Assembly: GCA_014843695.1 (NCBI GenBank)
Contig: CM026397.1
Span: 33,136,056 to 33,200,055, forward strand
Direction of reading: 5' to 3'
DNA from: Archivesica marissinica
Lineage: Eukaryota > Mollusca > Bivalvia > Venerida > Vesicomyidae
Length of the DNA stretch: 64,000 bases
Shown: positions 22,203-33,801 of the stretch, piece by piece
Layout of the letters: each line of letters opens with the position of its first letter
Numbering within the stretch: the stretch's first letter is position 1
Made by a program: the position numbers and the translations under genes
The notes under the pieces: model-generated
What the model was told of the DNA's origin: nothing
Seen by the model: only the letters and a program-made list of their open reading frames with translations
Database searches by the model: none

Positions 22203-23072
22203 TTGAAGGATCCAGCATGCTGCTGAATGCATCAAATGCAATATATTGAAGGATCCAGCATGCTGCTGAATGCATCAAATGCAATATATTGAATGATCCA
22301 GCACACCACTGAATGCATTAAATGCAATATATTGAAGGATCCAGCATGCTGCTGAATGCATCAAATGCAATATATTGAAGGATCCAGCACACCACTGAAT
22401 GCATTAAATGCAATATATTGAAGGATCCAGCATGCTGCTGAATGCATCAAATGCAATATATTGAAGGATCCAGCACACCACTGAATGCATTAAATGCAAT
22501 ATATTGAAGGATCCAGCATGCTGCTGAATGCATCAAATGCAATATATTGAAGGATCCAGCACACCACTGAATGCATTAAATGCAATATATTGAAGGATCC
22601 AGCATGCTGCTGAATGCATCAAATGCAATATATTGAAGGATCCAGCACACCACTGAATGCATTAAATGCAATATATTGAAGGATCCAGCATGCTGCTGAA
22701 TGCATCAAATGCAATATATTGAAGGATCCAGCACACCACTGAATGCATTAAATGCAATATATGAAGGATCCAGCATGCTGCTGAATGCATCAAATGCAAT
22801 ATATTGAAGGATCCAGCATGCTGCTGAATGCATCAAATGCAATATATTGAAGGATCCAGCACACCACTGAATGCATTAAATGCAATATATTGAAGGATCC
22901 AGCATGCTGCTGAATGCATCAAATGCAATATATTGAAGGATCCAGCATGCTGCTGAATGCATCAAATGCAATATATTGAAGGATCCAGCATGCTGCTGAA
23001 TTCATCAAATGCAATATATTGAAGGATCCAGCACGCCACTGAATGCATCAAATGCAATATGTTGAATGATCC
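22203..23072. repeat. 43-bp minisatellite with alternating A/B units
   Basis: A units read GGATCCAGCATGCTGCTGAA and B units GGATCCAGCACACCACTGAA, each followed by TGCATYAAATGCAATATATT. About 20 units. From about 22330 to 22760 they alternate strictly, giving an 86-bp higher-order period that breaks down towards the right end. Confidence 0.95.
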
Positions 23073-23503
23073 AGCAAACAACATACCCCAGGCATATATC
23101 AGAGTGGCAGGTTTATGCAACAATTTGTTTTTCAAAATCTTCTAATTGACAACATTTGCATGCATTTAGATTAGCATAAACATATGTTTACATCATAATT
23201 AGTTATATACCTGATAACACAACCAGTAAAACATAATGGCTGCCTCTTCAAAATAATAAAGTGGATGTTAACTGCTTATATACTACTTCCACAAATTGAT
23301 AAAAGACATCTCAAAATGTTCATTCAGTTTTGATAAATTCTGTTTGAAGATGTACTTTTTATCATTGCCAATGAACATCGCAGTTCAATGAAAGCCATGC
23401 CAAGGATAGTAAATCCTAAATATAGAAAAGTAGTTAAAAAACAATTTCTGAAGCATCAGTACCTTGCAACCAATTAAAATAATAGTAACTATTGTGTGTT
23501 AAT
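23073..23503. other. Unique sequence
   Basis: Nothing recognised. Confidence 0.45.
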
Positions 23504-23956
23504 TAACTTTCTGTATGCCAGGTAAAATAAAGGTAATAAATAGTTGAAATAATTGTAGCAGACGACTAATTCATTAATGTGTTTTTATTATTTTAACTGA
23601 AAACTTTGGAAATAGGTCATGGAATTCATTAGAAGTGTGTCGTTATGACACCATTCTAGTGGAAGTCGTGTTAGCGCAATGGATGCATGTTCGCTTCAGG
23701 TGCGAAAGGTCCAGAGTTCGAGCCCCGCTGGAGCCGTTACAATCGTGTCCTTAGGCAAGGCATTTAAATTCCACGTTGCCTCTTCTCTCTCCCTCGTGGC
23801 GATGGATTCCATCAGGAATGAGGTCTCGAGAGTGATTAATAAGTTGAAATAACTTGTTTCGCAATCGAGCTAAAATAAATTTGTATAAACTAAACCATTC
23901 TAAAGGAATTGCGTGACATATTTGACTGTTATTTTTCACCGCTAGCGTGCATAGTA
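23504..23956 (+). mobile_element. MITE family A, copy 2, split by SINE-3
   Basis: The left TTAACTTTCTGTATGCC and AAATAAAGGTAATAAATAG are followed by the central GGTCATGGAATTC region; then SINE-3 intervenes. The element resumes with TTGCGTGACATATTTGACTG and ends near CACCGCTAGCGTGCATAGT. The right TTAA has mutated away. Confidence 0.85.
23659..23893 (+). mobile_element. SINE-3, full length, nested in MITE A
   Basis: The head begins TGGAAGTCGTGTTAGCGCAA. An anticodon-arm-like TTCGC-TTCAGGT-GCGAA stem-loop follows, then B-box AGAGTTCGAGCCCC. The 3' end is GCAATCGAGCTAAAATAAAT. A 9-bp target duplication, ACCATTCTA, lies at 23650-23658 and 23894-23902. Confidence 0.92.
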
Positions 23957-24040
23957 AAAACCTACTGGAACTGGTAATTCCGAAACAACAAAATTTAATG
24001 CATTCTGAGTGATGTCCACCAATATCTACAGGCGCAAGAT

Positions 24041-24927
24041 CAACAACAAGTGCTCTACTGCAGTCAATAGGGACATCCACAATAACAAGTACTCTACTGC
24101 AGTCAATACATCCACAATAACAAGTACTCTACTGCAGTCAATAGGGACATCCACAATAACAAGTACTCTACTGCAGTCAATAGGGACATCCACAATAACA
24201 AGTACTCTACTGCAGTCAATAGGGACATCCACAATAACAAGTGCTCTACTGCAGTCAATAGGGACATCCACAATAACAAGTACTCTACTGCAGTCAATAG
24301 GGACATCCACAATAACAAGTGCTCTACTGCAGTCAATAGGGACATCCACAATAACAAGTACTCTACTGCAGTCAATAGGGACATCCACAATAACAAGTAC
24401 TCTACTGCAGTCAATAGGGACATCCACAATAACAAGTGCTCTACTGCAGTCAATAGGGACATCCACAATAACAAGTACTCTACTGCAGTCAATAGGGACA
24501 TCCACAATAACAAGTGCTCTACTGCAGTCAATAGGGACATCCACAATAACAAGTACTCTACTGCAGTCAATAGGGACATCCACAATAACAAGTCTCTACT
24601 GCAGTCAATAGGGACATCCACAATAACAAGTACTCTACTGCAGTCAATAGGGACATCCACAATAACAATACTCTACTGCAGTCAATAGGGACATCCACAA
24701 TAACAAGTCTCTACTGCAGTCAATAGGGACATCCACAATAACAAGTACTCTACTGCAGTCAATAGGGCATCCACAATAACAGTACTCTACTGCAGTCAAT
24801 AGGGACATCCACAATAACAAGTACTCTACTGCAGTCAATAGGGACATCCACAATAACAAGTACTCTACTGCAGTCAATAGGGACATCCACAATAACAAGT
24901 ACTCTACTGCAGTCAATAGGGACATCA
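24041..24927. repeat. 39-bp minisatellite, about 22 copies
   Basis: The unit is GGGACATCCACAATAACAAG + TACTCTACTGCAGTCAATA, with a T/G variant (TACTC or TGCTC). A few units have 1-6 bp deletions, mostly between about 24590 and 24780. The 13-codon period gives artefact frames of up to 200 residues. Confidence 0.95.
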
Positions 24928-24928
24928 T

Positions 24929-25060
24929 CCATGGCTCAGTGATTGGCTACGGCCGTGTGCTTCAAATTGCTTGCCCCTCATTACTGTAGGTTCGAATCCA
25001 TCTGAGGTGTTGAATTCTTTCATGTGAGGAAGCTTTTCGCTAGCTCATAGAAGGTCTAAA
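24929..25060 (+). mobile_element. Possible tRNA-like SINE head (SINE-6)
   Basis: ATGGCTCAGTGATTGGCTAC resembles an A box, and TGTAGGTTCGAATCCATCTG contains a good B box 55-60 nt downstream. No second copy is in the window, so family status is inferred only from this polymerase III-type layout. Confidence 0.5.
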
Positions 25061-25145
25061 ATCCGTCAATGCAAATTTAAATCCCCAAAAATTAAAACAA
25101 TATTGGAATGTGAAAAAACACTGTACTCAAATAAAGTTTAAACTA

Positions 25146-25269
25146 GGCAAGATCATCTGAATAGAAAACAGTGTAGAGCCTGATCAGATGGCACGTTCCA
25201 TGGCAGCTGATTTGGCTCTATGTTCTTTGCAAATACTGTTTGAACGGTATCCAGAATCAAATGGTTTAA
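25146..25269 (+). mobile_element. MITE family C, copy 2, right half
   Basis: AGGCAAGATCATCTGAATAG through the second hairpin (GAGCCTGATCAGATGGCACG / GCAGCTGATTTGGCTC) to TATCCAGAATCAAATGG. The left half and both TTAA ends are lost or mutated. Confidence 0.8.
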
Positions 25270-25584
25270 AGTGATATGCCGTTACCAGGCTCTATCATTT
25301 TGTCTCGAATTTATCTTGTCTCGAATTTATCTTTGCTTGTGTTAATGCAGTGATTACACCGTAGATACAGAGATGTTACCATTCATCAAAGTGAAAAATC
25401 TGCACAACTGCTACGTCTCGTTAGGTCTCTGGCTTCAAACTAAGTCTCATAAGCCAAAGTTCACAAACAAAACAAATTTAGAATTGTCAAGTTTGGTATT
25501 GCTGACATTGTCCTATGGAGCAATTATATGCGTGATATTTGTTCTACATCGCAAATTTGATACATCTTGTCACATAGTGTTCAT
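25270..25584. other. Unique sequence
   Basis: A 110-residue frame starting at 25373 runs into the next tandem array and has no recognisable domain. I do not call it a gene. Confidence 0.4.
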
Positions 25585-25863
25585 GCACCTGTATGACTAC
25601 ACAATCTCCCTTACCTATCATATAGCACCTGTACAACTACACAATCTCCCTTACCTATCATATAGCACCTGTACAACTACACAATCTCCCTTACCTATCA
25701 TATAGCACCTGTACAACTACACAATCTCCCTTACCTATCTTATAGCACCTGTACAACTACACAATCTCCCTTACCTATCTTATAGCATCTGTACAACTAC
25801 ACAATCTCCCTTACCTATCTTATAGCACCTGTACAACTACACAATCTCCCTTACCTATCTTAT
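25585..25863. repeat. 40-bp minisatellite, 7 copies
   Basis: The unit is GCACCTGTACAACTACACAA + TCTCCCTTACCTATCATATA, with a CTATCA to CTATCT change in the later copies. Confidence 0.95.
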
Positions 25864-25904
25864 ACAGACAAGACAAAATACCATACTCTCATTTTTTGTT
25901 CAGC

Positions 25905-26145
25905 TTAACCCTTTCAACACCACAGACCTCTAAATAGGCTTACAAAAAGTGTAGATCCAGATGAGCCGGCTCGTGACGAGCCGTCTCATCAGGATCTGCA
26001 CATTTTGCCAGTGATATGACTATTTTTAGACATAATTACCCATTTTGATAAATGAACTTGTCCAAATGTGATTTTCTGATTCATTTATTGGTTTATGAAT
26101 ATCATGGACCAGTCCATGTGAGTTACTTGGTGTTGAATGGGTTAA
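25905..26145 (+). mobile_element. MITE family B, copy 4, full length
   Basis: TTAACCCTTTCAACACCACA to TGGTGTTGAATGGGTTAA. Its right TTAA (26142-26145) doubles as the left TTAA of MITE A copy 3, so it appears to have inserted exactly into that boundary site. Confidence 0.95.
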
Positions 26146-26588
26146 GTCTGTGCATGCTAGCGGTGAAAATAACTGTTAACCCATTTGATTCTGCATACAG
26201 TTCAAACAGTATTTGCAAAGAACATAGAGCCAGATCAGCCGCCATGGATCGTGCCATCTAATCAGACTCTATGCTGTTTTCTATTCAGATGATCTTGCTA
26301 AGACACTTGGCTATGTAGCAAACAACATAGATCCTGATCAGCATGCAGCATCACACTGCGGCTGATCTGGATCTATGTTGTTTGCAAAAGCCTTTAAATG
26401 TATTCAGAATGAAATGGGTTAAATATGTCATGGAATTTCATTAGAATTACGTCATAACGAAATTTCATGACATAAATATTATTTCCAGAGTTTTCAAATT
26501 ATAAGAAAAACAGATTAATGAATTGTCGTCTGCTACAATTATTTGACCAATTTAAAGCCATTATTTTACGCAGCATGCAAAGAGTTAA
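26142..26588 (-). mobile_element. MITE family A, copy 3, carrying a nested MITE C
   Basis: The left end TTAAGTCTGTGCATGCTAGC continues with GGTGAAAATAACTG, then a family C element. It resumes with ATATGTCATGGAATTTCATT and ends CAGCATGCAAAGAGTTAA. The central palindrome around ACGTCATAACG is intact. Confidence 0.92.
26176..26422 (-). mobile_element. MITE family C, copy 3, nested in MITE A
   Basis: TTAACCCATTTGATTCTGCA to TTCAGAATGAAATGGGTTAA, with both hairpins complete. TTAA is present on both sides, as expected for insertion into a TTAA inside the older element. Confidence 0.93.
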
Positions 26589-26611
26589 TATAGTTGCGAG
26601 TAAGATGGTAT

Positions 26612-26832
26612 TAGTTTATTTGCTATTAGTTTATTTGCTATTAGTTTATTTGCTATTAGCTTTAGTTGCCATTAATTTTGTTGGCATGAAATAGGTTGCT
26701 ATTAGTTTATTTGCTATTAGTTTATTTGCTATATATTTTGCTATTAGTTTATTTGCTATTAATTTATTTGCTATTAGTTTATTTGCTATTAGCTTTAGTT
26801 GACATTAATTTGGTTGCCCATATAGGTGATAC
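26612..26832. repeat. 15-bp repeat cluster, duplicated
   Basis: The unit TAGTTTATTTGCTAT occurs in two runs (about 26612-26660 and 26695-26790). Each run is followed by a related TAGCTTTAGTTGMCATTAAT segment, which suggests that a block of about 100 bp was duplicated. Confidence 0.85.
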
Positions 26833-26974
26833 ATCTGAAGGACTATTAGCTATACAGATATTGCGAGTACAGGTAAGTCAAACAGTCTCTGGTATTGCAT
26901 AGCAGACAGAGTAGGTAAGACCTCATTTTAATGGCTATCCGAAATACTCGGTATTACCTGAGAATCCGAACAGC

Positions 26975-27185
26975 ATGCTCACTACTCACCAATGCAACCC
27001 GGGTTTGATACTCGGAAGTATGCGAGATGGTACAGTGGTCGCCATTTCGGACAGGTGGGTTTTCTCTGTGTACACCGGTGTCCTCCAAACACAGATGACC
27101 ACAATTATGCTTTCACCCACACCAACTAGGGTGATTATCATAAGTTGATTAAAAGCTTGTTTCGCAATTATTGTAAAATAAATTA
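26975..27185 (+). mobile_element. SINE-4 copy
   Basis: GCTCACTACTCACCAATGCA then CCCGGGTTTGATACTCGG (B-box-like), AGATGGTACAGTGGTCGCCA, GACAGGTGGGTTTTCTCTGT, and a 3' end of GTTTCGCAATTATTGTAAAA. It is in opposite orientation to the copies at 29640 and 63721. Confidence 0.8.
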
Positions 27186-27297
27186 AAAAAATTAACTTTT
27201 AAAGTGTTGATACCATGACCTGTTCTCAGCTTCTTTACTTTGTTAATCTGGCAAGGAACCAGTCCACCACCGCAGATTCACAAATAAGACTGTGTGA

Positions 27298-27497
27298 GTG
27301 TTTTACATTTATTTATCGTCGCTACCAGTTGCCCATATGAGCGGTTCTTTTATGTGCATGCTGTACAGCACCGACACGTGACCTCGGTTTAAAGTCCCAT
27401 CTGAAGGACTGTTATTTTTATTAGGGTCAGATAGGGTATCGAAGCTGCGATCCCTGGATTACTAGTCCAGTGTGTTACCACTGGACTACAGATCCGT
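27298..27497 (-). mobile_element. SINE-1 copy with internal deletion
   Basis: The tail jumps from GCCCATATGAGCG directly to GTTCTTTTATGTGCATG, so about 90 bp of body is lost. The tRNA-like head at right is intact. Confidence 0.88.
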
Positions 27498-28010
27498 CTG
27501 TACACATACAAGAAGCGAAAGAAACGGAACTTCAATGACAGAAGATAGCTATACATAGCCACATTGTTACCTAATAAATTGGATATATCAAGACACTAAA
27601 CATCACAATATAGCATTCAATAACATACCAACACTAACAGTTGCTGCTATATTAGAACCAATGGAAAAAAAATCAATATTAAGGTCACCCATAATAAAGA
27701 TATATCTAATATTCCTGAATAAACAGTAGACCAACAAAGCATGGAGAATATGTCTCCAGGCAATTTGCATCTCCAAGATATTCATCTTGATTACTTTACA
27801 GACACTGTACAATGGAATATATTTTTTCCTGCTCAATTCTCACCAACCAGACAAATAATGACAATGTTTTAGTAAAGTGATGCTTTGTTCCGAGACTTAT
27901 CCTGGTAATGCATCAGTTATTGTCTACAATAAATTCTAATTGCTACTTGTTTGTTTTGCTATAATCTACACTGCATCCACCATAAGTATAATAATCTGCT
28001 TTAAAGTTCA
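27498..28010. other. Unique sequence
   Basis: Nothing recognised. Confidence 0.45.
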
Positions 28011-28236
28011 TTAACTCATTCAACACCAAGTAACTGACATGGACTGGTCCATGATATTTTTAGACCAATAAATTAAAAACAAAATTACATTTGGATCAGT
28101 TCATTTATCAAAATGGGTAAAAATAATTCTAAAAATAGTTATATTACTTGAAATATGTGCTCGTCACGAGCCGGCTCATCTGGATCTACACTTTTTTGTA
28201 AGCCAATTTAGAGGTCTGTGGTGTTGAAAGGGATAA
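28011..28236 (-). mobile_element. MITE family B, copy 5
   Basis: TTAACTCATTCAACACCAAG to GGTGTTGAAAGGGATAA (right TTAA mutated to ATAA). The left arm of the central palindrome has lost about 20 bp. Confidence 0.92.
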
Positions 28237-28365
28237 GTAAATGAGAATAGGACCTGGTAAGGTTCTGAATGTATTTATTTGAATATTTTTAATGACATTT
28301 TTTTGTATTTTTTTCAAACAGCATTTTATAAACTAAGTCAGTGTTACTAACCGCTAGATTGATTA

Positions 28366-28811
28366 CAACCCTTGGATTGAGGCAACCTTGGATTGAGAGG
28401 CAAGCTTGGATTGAGGCAACCGTGGATTGATGTGCAACCTTGGATTGAGGTACAACCTTGGATTGAGACGCAACCTTGGATTGAGGTGCAACCTTGGATT
28501 GAGGTGCAACCTTGGATTGAGGCAACCTTGGATTGAGGTGCAACCTTGGATTGAGGTACAACCTAGGGTTGAGGCAACCTTGGATTGAGGTGCAACCTTG
28601 GATTGAGGTGCAACCTAGGATTGAGGTACAACCTTGGATTGAGGCAACCTTGGATTGAGGAAACTGTAGATTGAGGAAACCTTGGATTGAGGAAACCTTG
28701 GATTGAGGTACAACCTTGGATTGAGGTACAACCTTGGATTGAGGTACAACCTTTGATTGAGGCAACCTTGGATTGAGGCGCAACCTTGGATTGAGGCAAC
28801 CTTGGATTAGC
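28366..28811. repeat. 16/18-bp minisatellite
   Basis: About 26 units built on CAACCTTGGATTGAGG, with lengths of mainly 16 and 18 bp (linkers GC, GTGC, GTAC, GA). The mixed lengths make the array irregular. The 188-residue minus-strand frame through it is an artefact. Confidence 0.93.
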
Positions 28812-29239
28812 TCAAGGATTGGTGTCACATGATTAATCAGATCACTGAGAGACATCGGTCAGTTACTTCCCCTGAATACTCCCTATAATATTTTCACCCA
28901 CTTTCCCGTCTTATAATGAATAAATTACTATATCATAGCATACATATACAGATAGCATACAGTATATCCAATGAGAATCCATAAACATTTGTAATCAATT
29001 AATTGTTTTTAATACAATCACATTATCATACCACAACCTCTGGGTAAGGAACAACAGTAAAAACAAAGGATTCCAACTAAAAGGACGATATACATTTCGG
29101 GATATATCAGATTTCATCTGCCAAGGGAGGTAATAGAAAAGACAGTGATGTCGTTCATTGGACTGCATCTTGGGAGGTTTCAAATTGATTAAAAGTTAAA
29201 CTGTATAAGGAAGGAGTTGTCGATAGAGAAATGTGCCCT
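28812..29239. other. Unique sequence
   Basis: Segments here (GGAACAACAGTAAAAACAAA near 29047, CCAAGGGAGGTAATAGA near 29120) are inverted matches of sequence near 14455-14545, so a diverged dispersed repeat may be present. No gene. Confidence 0.4.
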
Positions 29240-29482
29240 TTAACCCTTTCAACACCAAGTAACTGACCTGGACTGGTCCATGATATTCTTAGGCCAATAA
29301 ATGAATAAGAAAATTACATTCAGACAAGTTCATTTATCAAGATGGGTAATTTTGTCTAAAACTAGTAATACTACTTGCAAAAAGTGCAGATCCTGATGAG
29401 ACGGCTCGTCACGAGCCGGCTCATCTGGATCTACACTTTTTGTAAGCCTATAAATAGAGGTCTGTGGTGTTGAAAGGGTTAA
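29240..29482 (-). mobile_element. MITE family B, copy 6, full length
   Basis: TTAACCCTTTCAACACCAAG to GGTGTTGAAAGGGTTAA. The central palindrome is perfect in its inner CGGCTCGTCACGAGCCG core. Confidence 0.95.
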
Positions 29483-29639
29483 TAATGGAAGTAATTTAAA
29501 CGATTATTAATTTTAAAAAATTAAGAGTTATATGAAAATTAAAACAATTAGCATGACGTGTCATACAGATCCATATATTATGTTTAATAGCTTATATTAC
29601 ATTATTAATAAAAGAGGGACACCATGTTTCTTCTGAAGC

Positions 29640-29895
29640 ACTGCTTTTTTAATATTTATTTTACAACAATTGCTAAGCAATTTTTAACAATTTATATTAA
29701 TCACCCTCGTTTGCGTGGATGAAAGCGTATAGTTATTATGTGGTCTTTAGTGTGGGGGGAAACCGGAGTACCTGGAGAAAACCGATCTGTCTGATCTGGC
29801 GACCACCGTACCATCTCTCATACTACCCGGTCCGAGGATCGAACCTGGGTTGCATTGGTGAGAAGCGAGTGCGCTAACCACTGTGCTAATCGGAC
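29640..29895 (-). mobile_element. SINE-4, near full length
   Basis: The left end holds the 3' tail (TTTACAACAATTGCTAAGCA, then AATTTATATTAATCACCCTC). The body has CCGGAGTACCTGGAGAAAAC and CTGATCTGGCGACCACCGTA. The right end is the tRNA-like head in reverse (GAGGATCGAACCTGGGTTGC, GCGCTAACCACTGTGCTAAT). Confidence 0.85.
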
Positions 29896-30130
29896 AGCAC
29901 TGCTCAGAGTTTAACCTCAGTGTTCCTCATACAGTTATTAATAACAACTGGAAAGTCGCTATATGATCTAGAGCTGTTGATGCGGCTTTAATTAAACTCC
30001 AAACAAATAAAATAAGTTTGAAGCTACAGCAGCTATATAAGCCAAAATCTGGAAAATTCAAACAAGTTACTCATGAAATATGGAAGTTTTTTATCCTAAA
30101 TATTTAAATTTGAAAGTAGTTATAATATTT

Positions 30131-31600
30131 AAGAGCAGTAACTGTTACTGACAGAATACCTTGTTTAAAGGGAGATGACAGAATACCTTGTTTAAAGGGA
30201 GATGACAGAATACCTTGTTTAAAGGGAGATGACAGAATACCTTGTTTAAAGGGAGATGACAGAATACCTTGTTTAAAGGGAGAGTATCAATGTAAGAGCA
30301 GTAACTGTTACGGACAGAATACCTTGTTTAAAGGAAGATGACAGAATACCTTGTTTAAAGGGAGAGTATCAATGTAAGAGCAGTAACTGTTACGGACAGA
30401 ATACCTTGTTTAAAGGGAGATGACAGAATACCTTGTTTAAAGGGAGATGACAGAATACCTTGTTTAAAGGGAGATGACAGAATACCTTGTTTAAAGGTAG
30501 ATGACAGAATATCTTGTTTAAAGGGAGATGACAGAATACCTTGTTTAAAGGGAGAGTATCAATGTAAGAGCAGTAACTGTTACTGACAGAATACCTTGTT
30601 TAAAGGAAGATGACAGAATACCTTGTTTAAAGGGAGATGACAGAATACCTTGTTTAAAGGGAGATGACAGAATACCTTGTTTAAAGGGAGATGACAGAAT
30701 ACCTTGTTTAAAGGGAGAGTATCAATGTAAGAGCAGTAACTGTTACTGACAGAATACCTTGTTTAAAGGGAGATGACAGAATACCTTGTTTAAAGGGAGA
30801 TGACAGAATACCTTGTTTAAAGGGAGATGACAGAATACCTTGTTTAAAGGGAGATGACAGAATACCTTGTTTAAAGGGAGATGACAGAATACCTTGTTTA
30901 AAGGGAGATGACAGAATACCTTGTTTAAAGGGAGAGTATCAATGTAAGAGCAGTAACTGTTACTGACAGAATACCTTGTTTAAAGGGAGAGTATCAATGT
31001 AAGAGCAGTAACTGTTACTGACAGAATACCTTGTTTAAAGGGAGATGACAGAATACCTTGTTTAAAGGGAGATGACAGAATACCTTGTTTAAAGGGAGAT
31101 GACAGAATACCTTGTTTAAAGGGAGAGTATCAATGTAAGAGCAGTAACTGTTACGGACAGAATTCCTTGTTTAAAGGGAGATGACAGAATACCTTGTTTA
31201 AAGGGAGATGACAGAATACCTTGTTTAAAGGGAGATGACAGAATACCTTGTTTAAAGGGAGATGACAGAATACCTTGTTTAAAGGGAGATGACAGAATAC
31301 CTTGTTTAAAGGGAGAGTATCAATGTAAGAGCAGTAACTGTTACTGACAGAATACCTTGTTTAAAGGGAGATGACAGAATACCTTGTTTAAAGGGAGATG
31401 ACAGAATACCTTGTTTAAAGGGAGATGACAGAATACCTTGTTTAAAGGGAGATGACAGAATACCTTGTTTAAAGGGAGATGACAGAATACCTTGTTTAAA
31501 GGGAGATGACAGAATACCTTGTTTAAAGGGAGAGTATCAATGTAAGAGCAGTAACTGTTACTGACAGAATACCTTGTTTAAAGGGAGAGCATCAATATAA
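30131..31600. repeat. 27-bp minisatellite in variable-length blocks
   Basis: The basic unit is GACAGAATACCTTGTTTAAA + GGGAGAT. Runs of it are separated by a spacer (AGTATCAATGTAAGAGCAGT + AACTGTTACT). My count of units per block from left to right is 5, 2, 6, 5, 7, 1, 4, 6, 7, 1, about 44 in all. Units are nearly identical. Confidence 0.95.
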
Positions 31601-32203
31601 GTTCTATCTGTGATGAAATAATTGGTACATGAAATTACATGAAATTGCATTTTTTCGTGCTATTATAGAAATATGCAACATAAAAAAAACTACTATAAAT
31701 AAGCATACTACTACTATGCAACAAGACATTTGCTTAACTAACCAGATTTCTTTGCACTATATTTATAGAAAACTTATTTTAGCTCAATGGCTAAGCAAGA
31801 TCTTACAACTTCAAGCGAGATTATATAATTATTATACAGGTGATCCTAACCAAAATGTAGCTGCAGCTTAAAGTGTGGTTTTACAAGTAAGTTCCTTCAT
31901 TAACAAGAAATAATAACCTATTAATATTCTTTAAAAAGTCTCTTTTTGCACTAAATGAACAAACAAATGCATTCTTAATTTTAACAGATAAAACATGAGA
32001 AGTCACAAAGTAAACTTTTTAATTTCAAATGATTTTTAGTAAATATGAATTACATTAAATAGATAGATAGATAGATACTTTTATTTCCTCCATTTCTGAA
32101 GAGCATAACATATTTACAAATCATTATTAATATCATGTATGTACACACAGTATAATATAAATGCACAAATAACCCTGTTAATTGTCAGTTGAGTACTCAC
32201 AGC
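31601..32203. other. Unique sequence with a GATA microsatellite
   Basis: A short (GATA)n tract lies at about 32060-32077. ACTTATTTTAGCTCAATGGC near 31770 resembles a SINE-3 tail remnant. The 80-residue frame at 31629 overlaps this remnant and is not supported. Confidence 0.5.
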
Positions 32204-32450
32204 TTAACCCTTTCAACCCCAAAGGCCTCTAAATAGGCTTATGAAAAAGTGTAGATCCAGATGAGCCGGCTCGTAACGAGCCGTCTCATCAGGATCTGCA
32301 CTTTTTTGCCAGTAATAATTATTACTATTTTTAGATAAAATTACCCATTTTGATAAATGAACTGATCCAAATGTAATTTTGTTATTAATTTATTGGTCTA
32401 AAAATATCATGGACTAGTCCATGTCAGTTACTTGGGGTTGAAAGGGTTAA
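32204..32450 (+). mobile_element. MITE family B, copy 7, full length
   Basis: TTAACCCTTTCAACCCCAAA to CTTGGGGTTGAAAGGGTTAA. The central palindrome is complete. Confidence 0.95.
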
Positions 32451-33590
32451 CTCAGATAACACTGAAAATGGCCCCTTTTTTCAAAGCAATTTATTAAATT
32501 CTTGACCTTCATTCAATAATTAATGTCTATCCCTTGCATGATATCCAACATATAAATGATCCACAACTGCAAAATAAACATCTGGTGAAATGTTCTGTCC
32601 CTTTATGTTAGGCCCCAATAAGACAATACATATATCAATTTTGCAGATACATTTGACACACATCTATATGCAAGAGCATGTCTCTGAAAAGATTAAACCT
32701 GCTCTGTGCATAAAATATTCTGCATAAAATAAGCAGAGAATGTGTGTTGTAATACATTCTGCATCCAGTGTGCAAGGAGGGTCGGCTTCTGTATTGTTTC
32801 TAGCAGGACAGAGCAAGAAAAAACAAACAAAAATCCACTAGACACACCATTCTGCATCATTCAGAAGACTGCCAGATGCATTGTTAATGCAGTGAGCTCC
32901 TGAGAGACCAAGATCAATCCCAGAATTCCATTACAATTTCCAAACACTTTGATACCAGTTTTAGTCTGCAGACTTCCTAGAAGAAGCCAAACATGGTAAA
33001 AGCTTGTGTTTATTGCTACCACGATGATAATGCAACATTATTTCTCAGGATTATTTATTGATTTGATACAATCTATTCTGCAATATGTTCCATGTCTCAT
33101 AAATTTACAATTTTCTGTGGAAACATACAGAATTATTGTGTCTGCTGAGGCAGAAGTAAAACTAGTTAGATTTTCTGCATGAATAAAGCATTGTACTGGT
33201 GTGAATAAAGTATTTGTAGTAGTTTTTCTCTGACATTGTAGGTTATTAGCATGTTTTCTTTGGCTTGGCCACTGCTTTCATTATCTTGTACTACTTAAAA
33301 AAACGTGTAAATTAATTTTCTAAAATTATATAAAAATTAAATTTACATATTTTCGCCTCGGAAATACTTCTATTGAAATGTTCACATAATAGAACACATA
33401 AAGGGCATAACTACATGACAAGTTATTCAAGCATACATTCTGAAGATTTGTACAAGAAGGTTTTGAAATGATGCTGTTCATAAAGTTTGGTGCAAATCAG
33501 ACCAGGTCTGACCTGCATCAGTTCCATTTTAAGCATAATAGCAATAAAAGTAAAGTGTTTGCTTATTATAGTGTCACCCATAAGAGCCAG
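32451..33590. other. Unique sequence
   Basis: No family or exon recognised. Confidence 0.45.
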
Positions 33591-33801
33591 CCATCTGACT
33601 TATGAGACACCTCTTTTTATGAACATCAGTACTTCCCGAATCCTATGCTTGTATGCCAGGCTGGTAGGCAATCGGTAACCATTATTTAACTAGCTGGCGG
33701 CTCACCAACCGGCCATATCAGAATGAACCCCTGGTGAGATTCGAACCTTCGACCTTCCGCTCCGTAGTCGGACCGCCTTAACCACTAGGCCACAGAGACG
33801 G
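33591..33801 (-). mobile_element. Possible tRNA-headed SINE (SINE-5)
   Basis: The right end is a tRNA-like sequence in minus orientation: A-box-like GTGGCCTAGTGGTTAAGGCG, with B box AGGTTCGAATCTC. Downstream (leftwards) are GGCTCACCAACCGGCCATAT and GCCAGGCTGGTAGGCAATCG. Only one copy is in the window, so limits are uncertain. The divergent body argues against a functional tRNA gene. Confidence 0.6.

Noticed and set aside
24009..24928. Frames of 185-200 residues with 13-residue repeats
   Set aside because: Product of the 39-bp array being divisible by three; overlapping frames on both strands are equally open.
30131..31600. CRISPR-like array of 27-bp repeats
   Set aside because: There are no unique spacers; the separators are identical to each other or absent, and the sequence is eukaryotic. 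The same reasoning applies to the other arrays.
33720..33801. tRNA gene on the minus strand
   Set aside because: The A and B boxes are good, but the acceptor ends do not pair convincingly and the adjacent body suggests a SINE. It is kept as a possible SINE-5.
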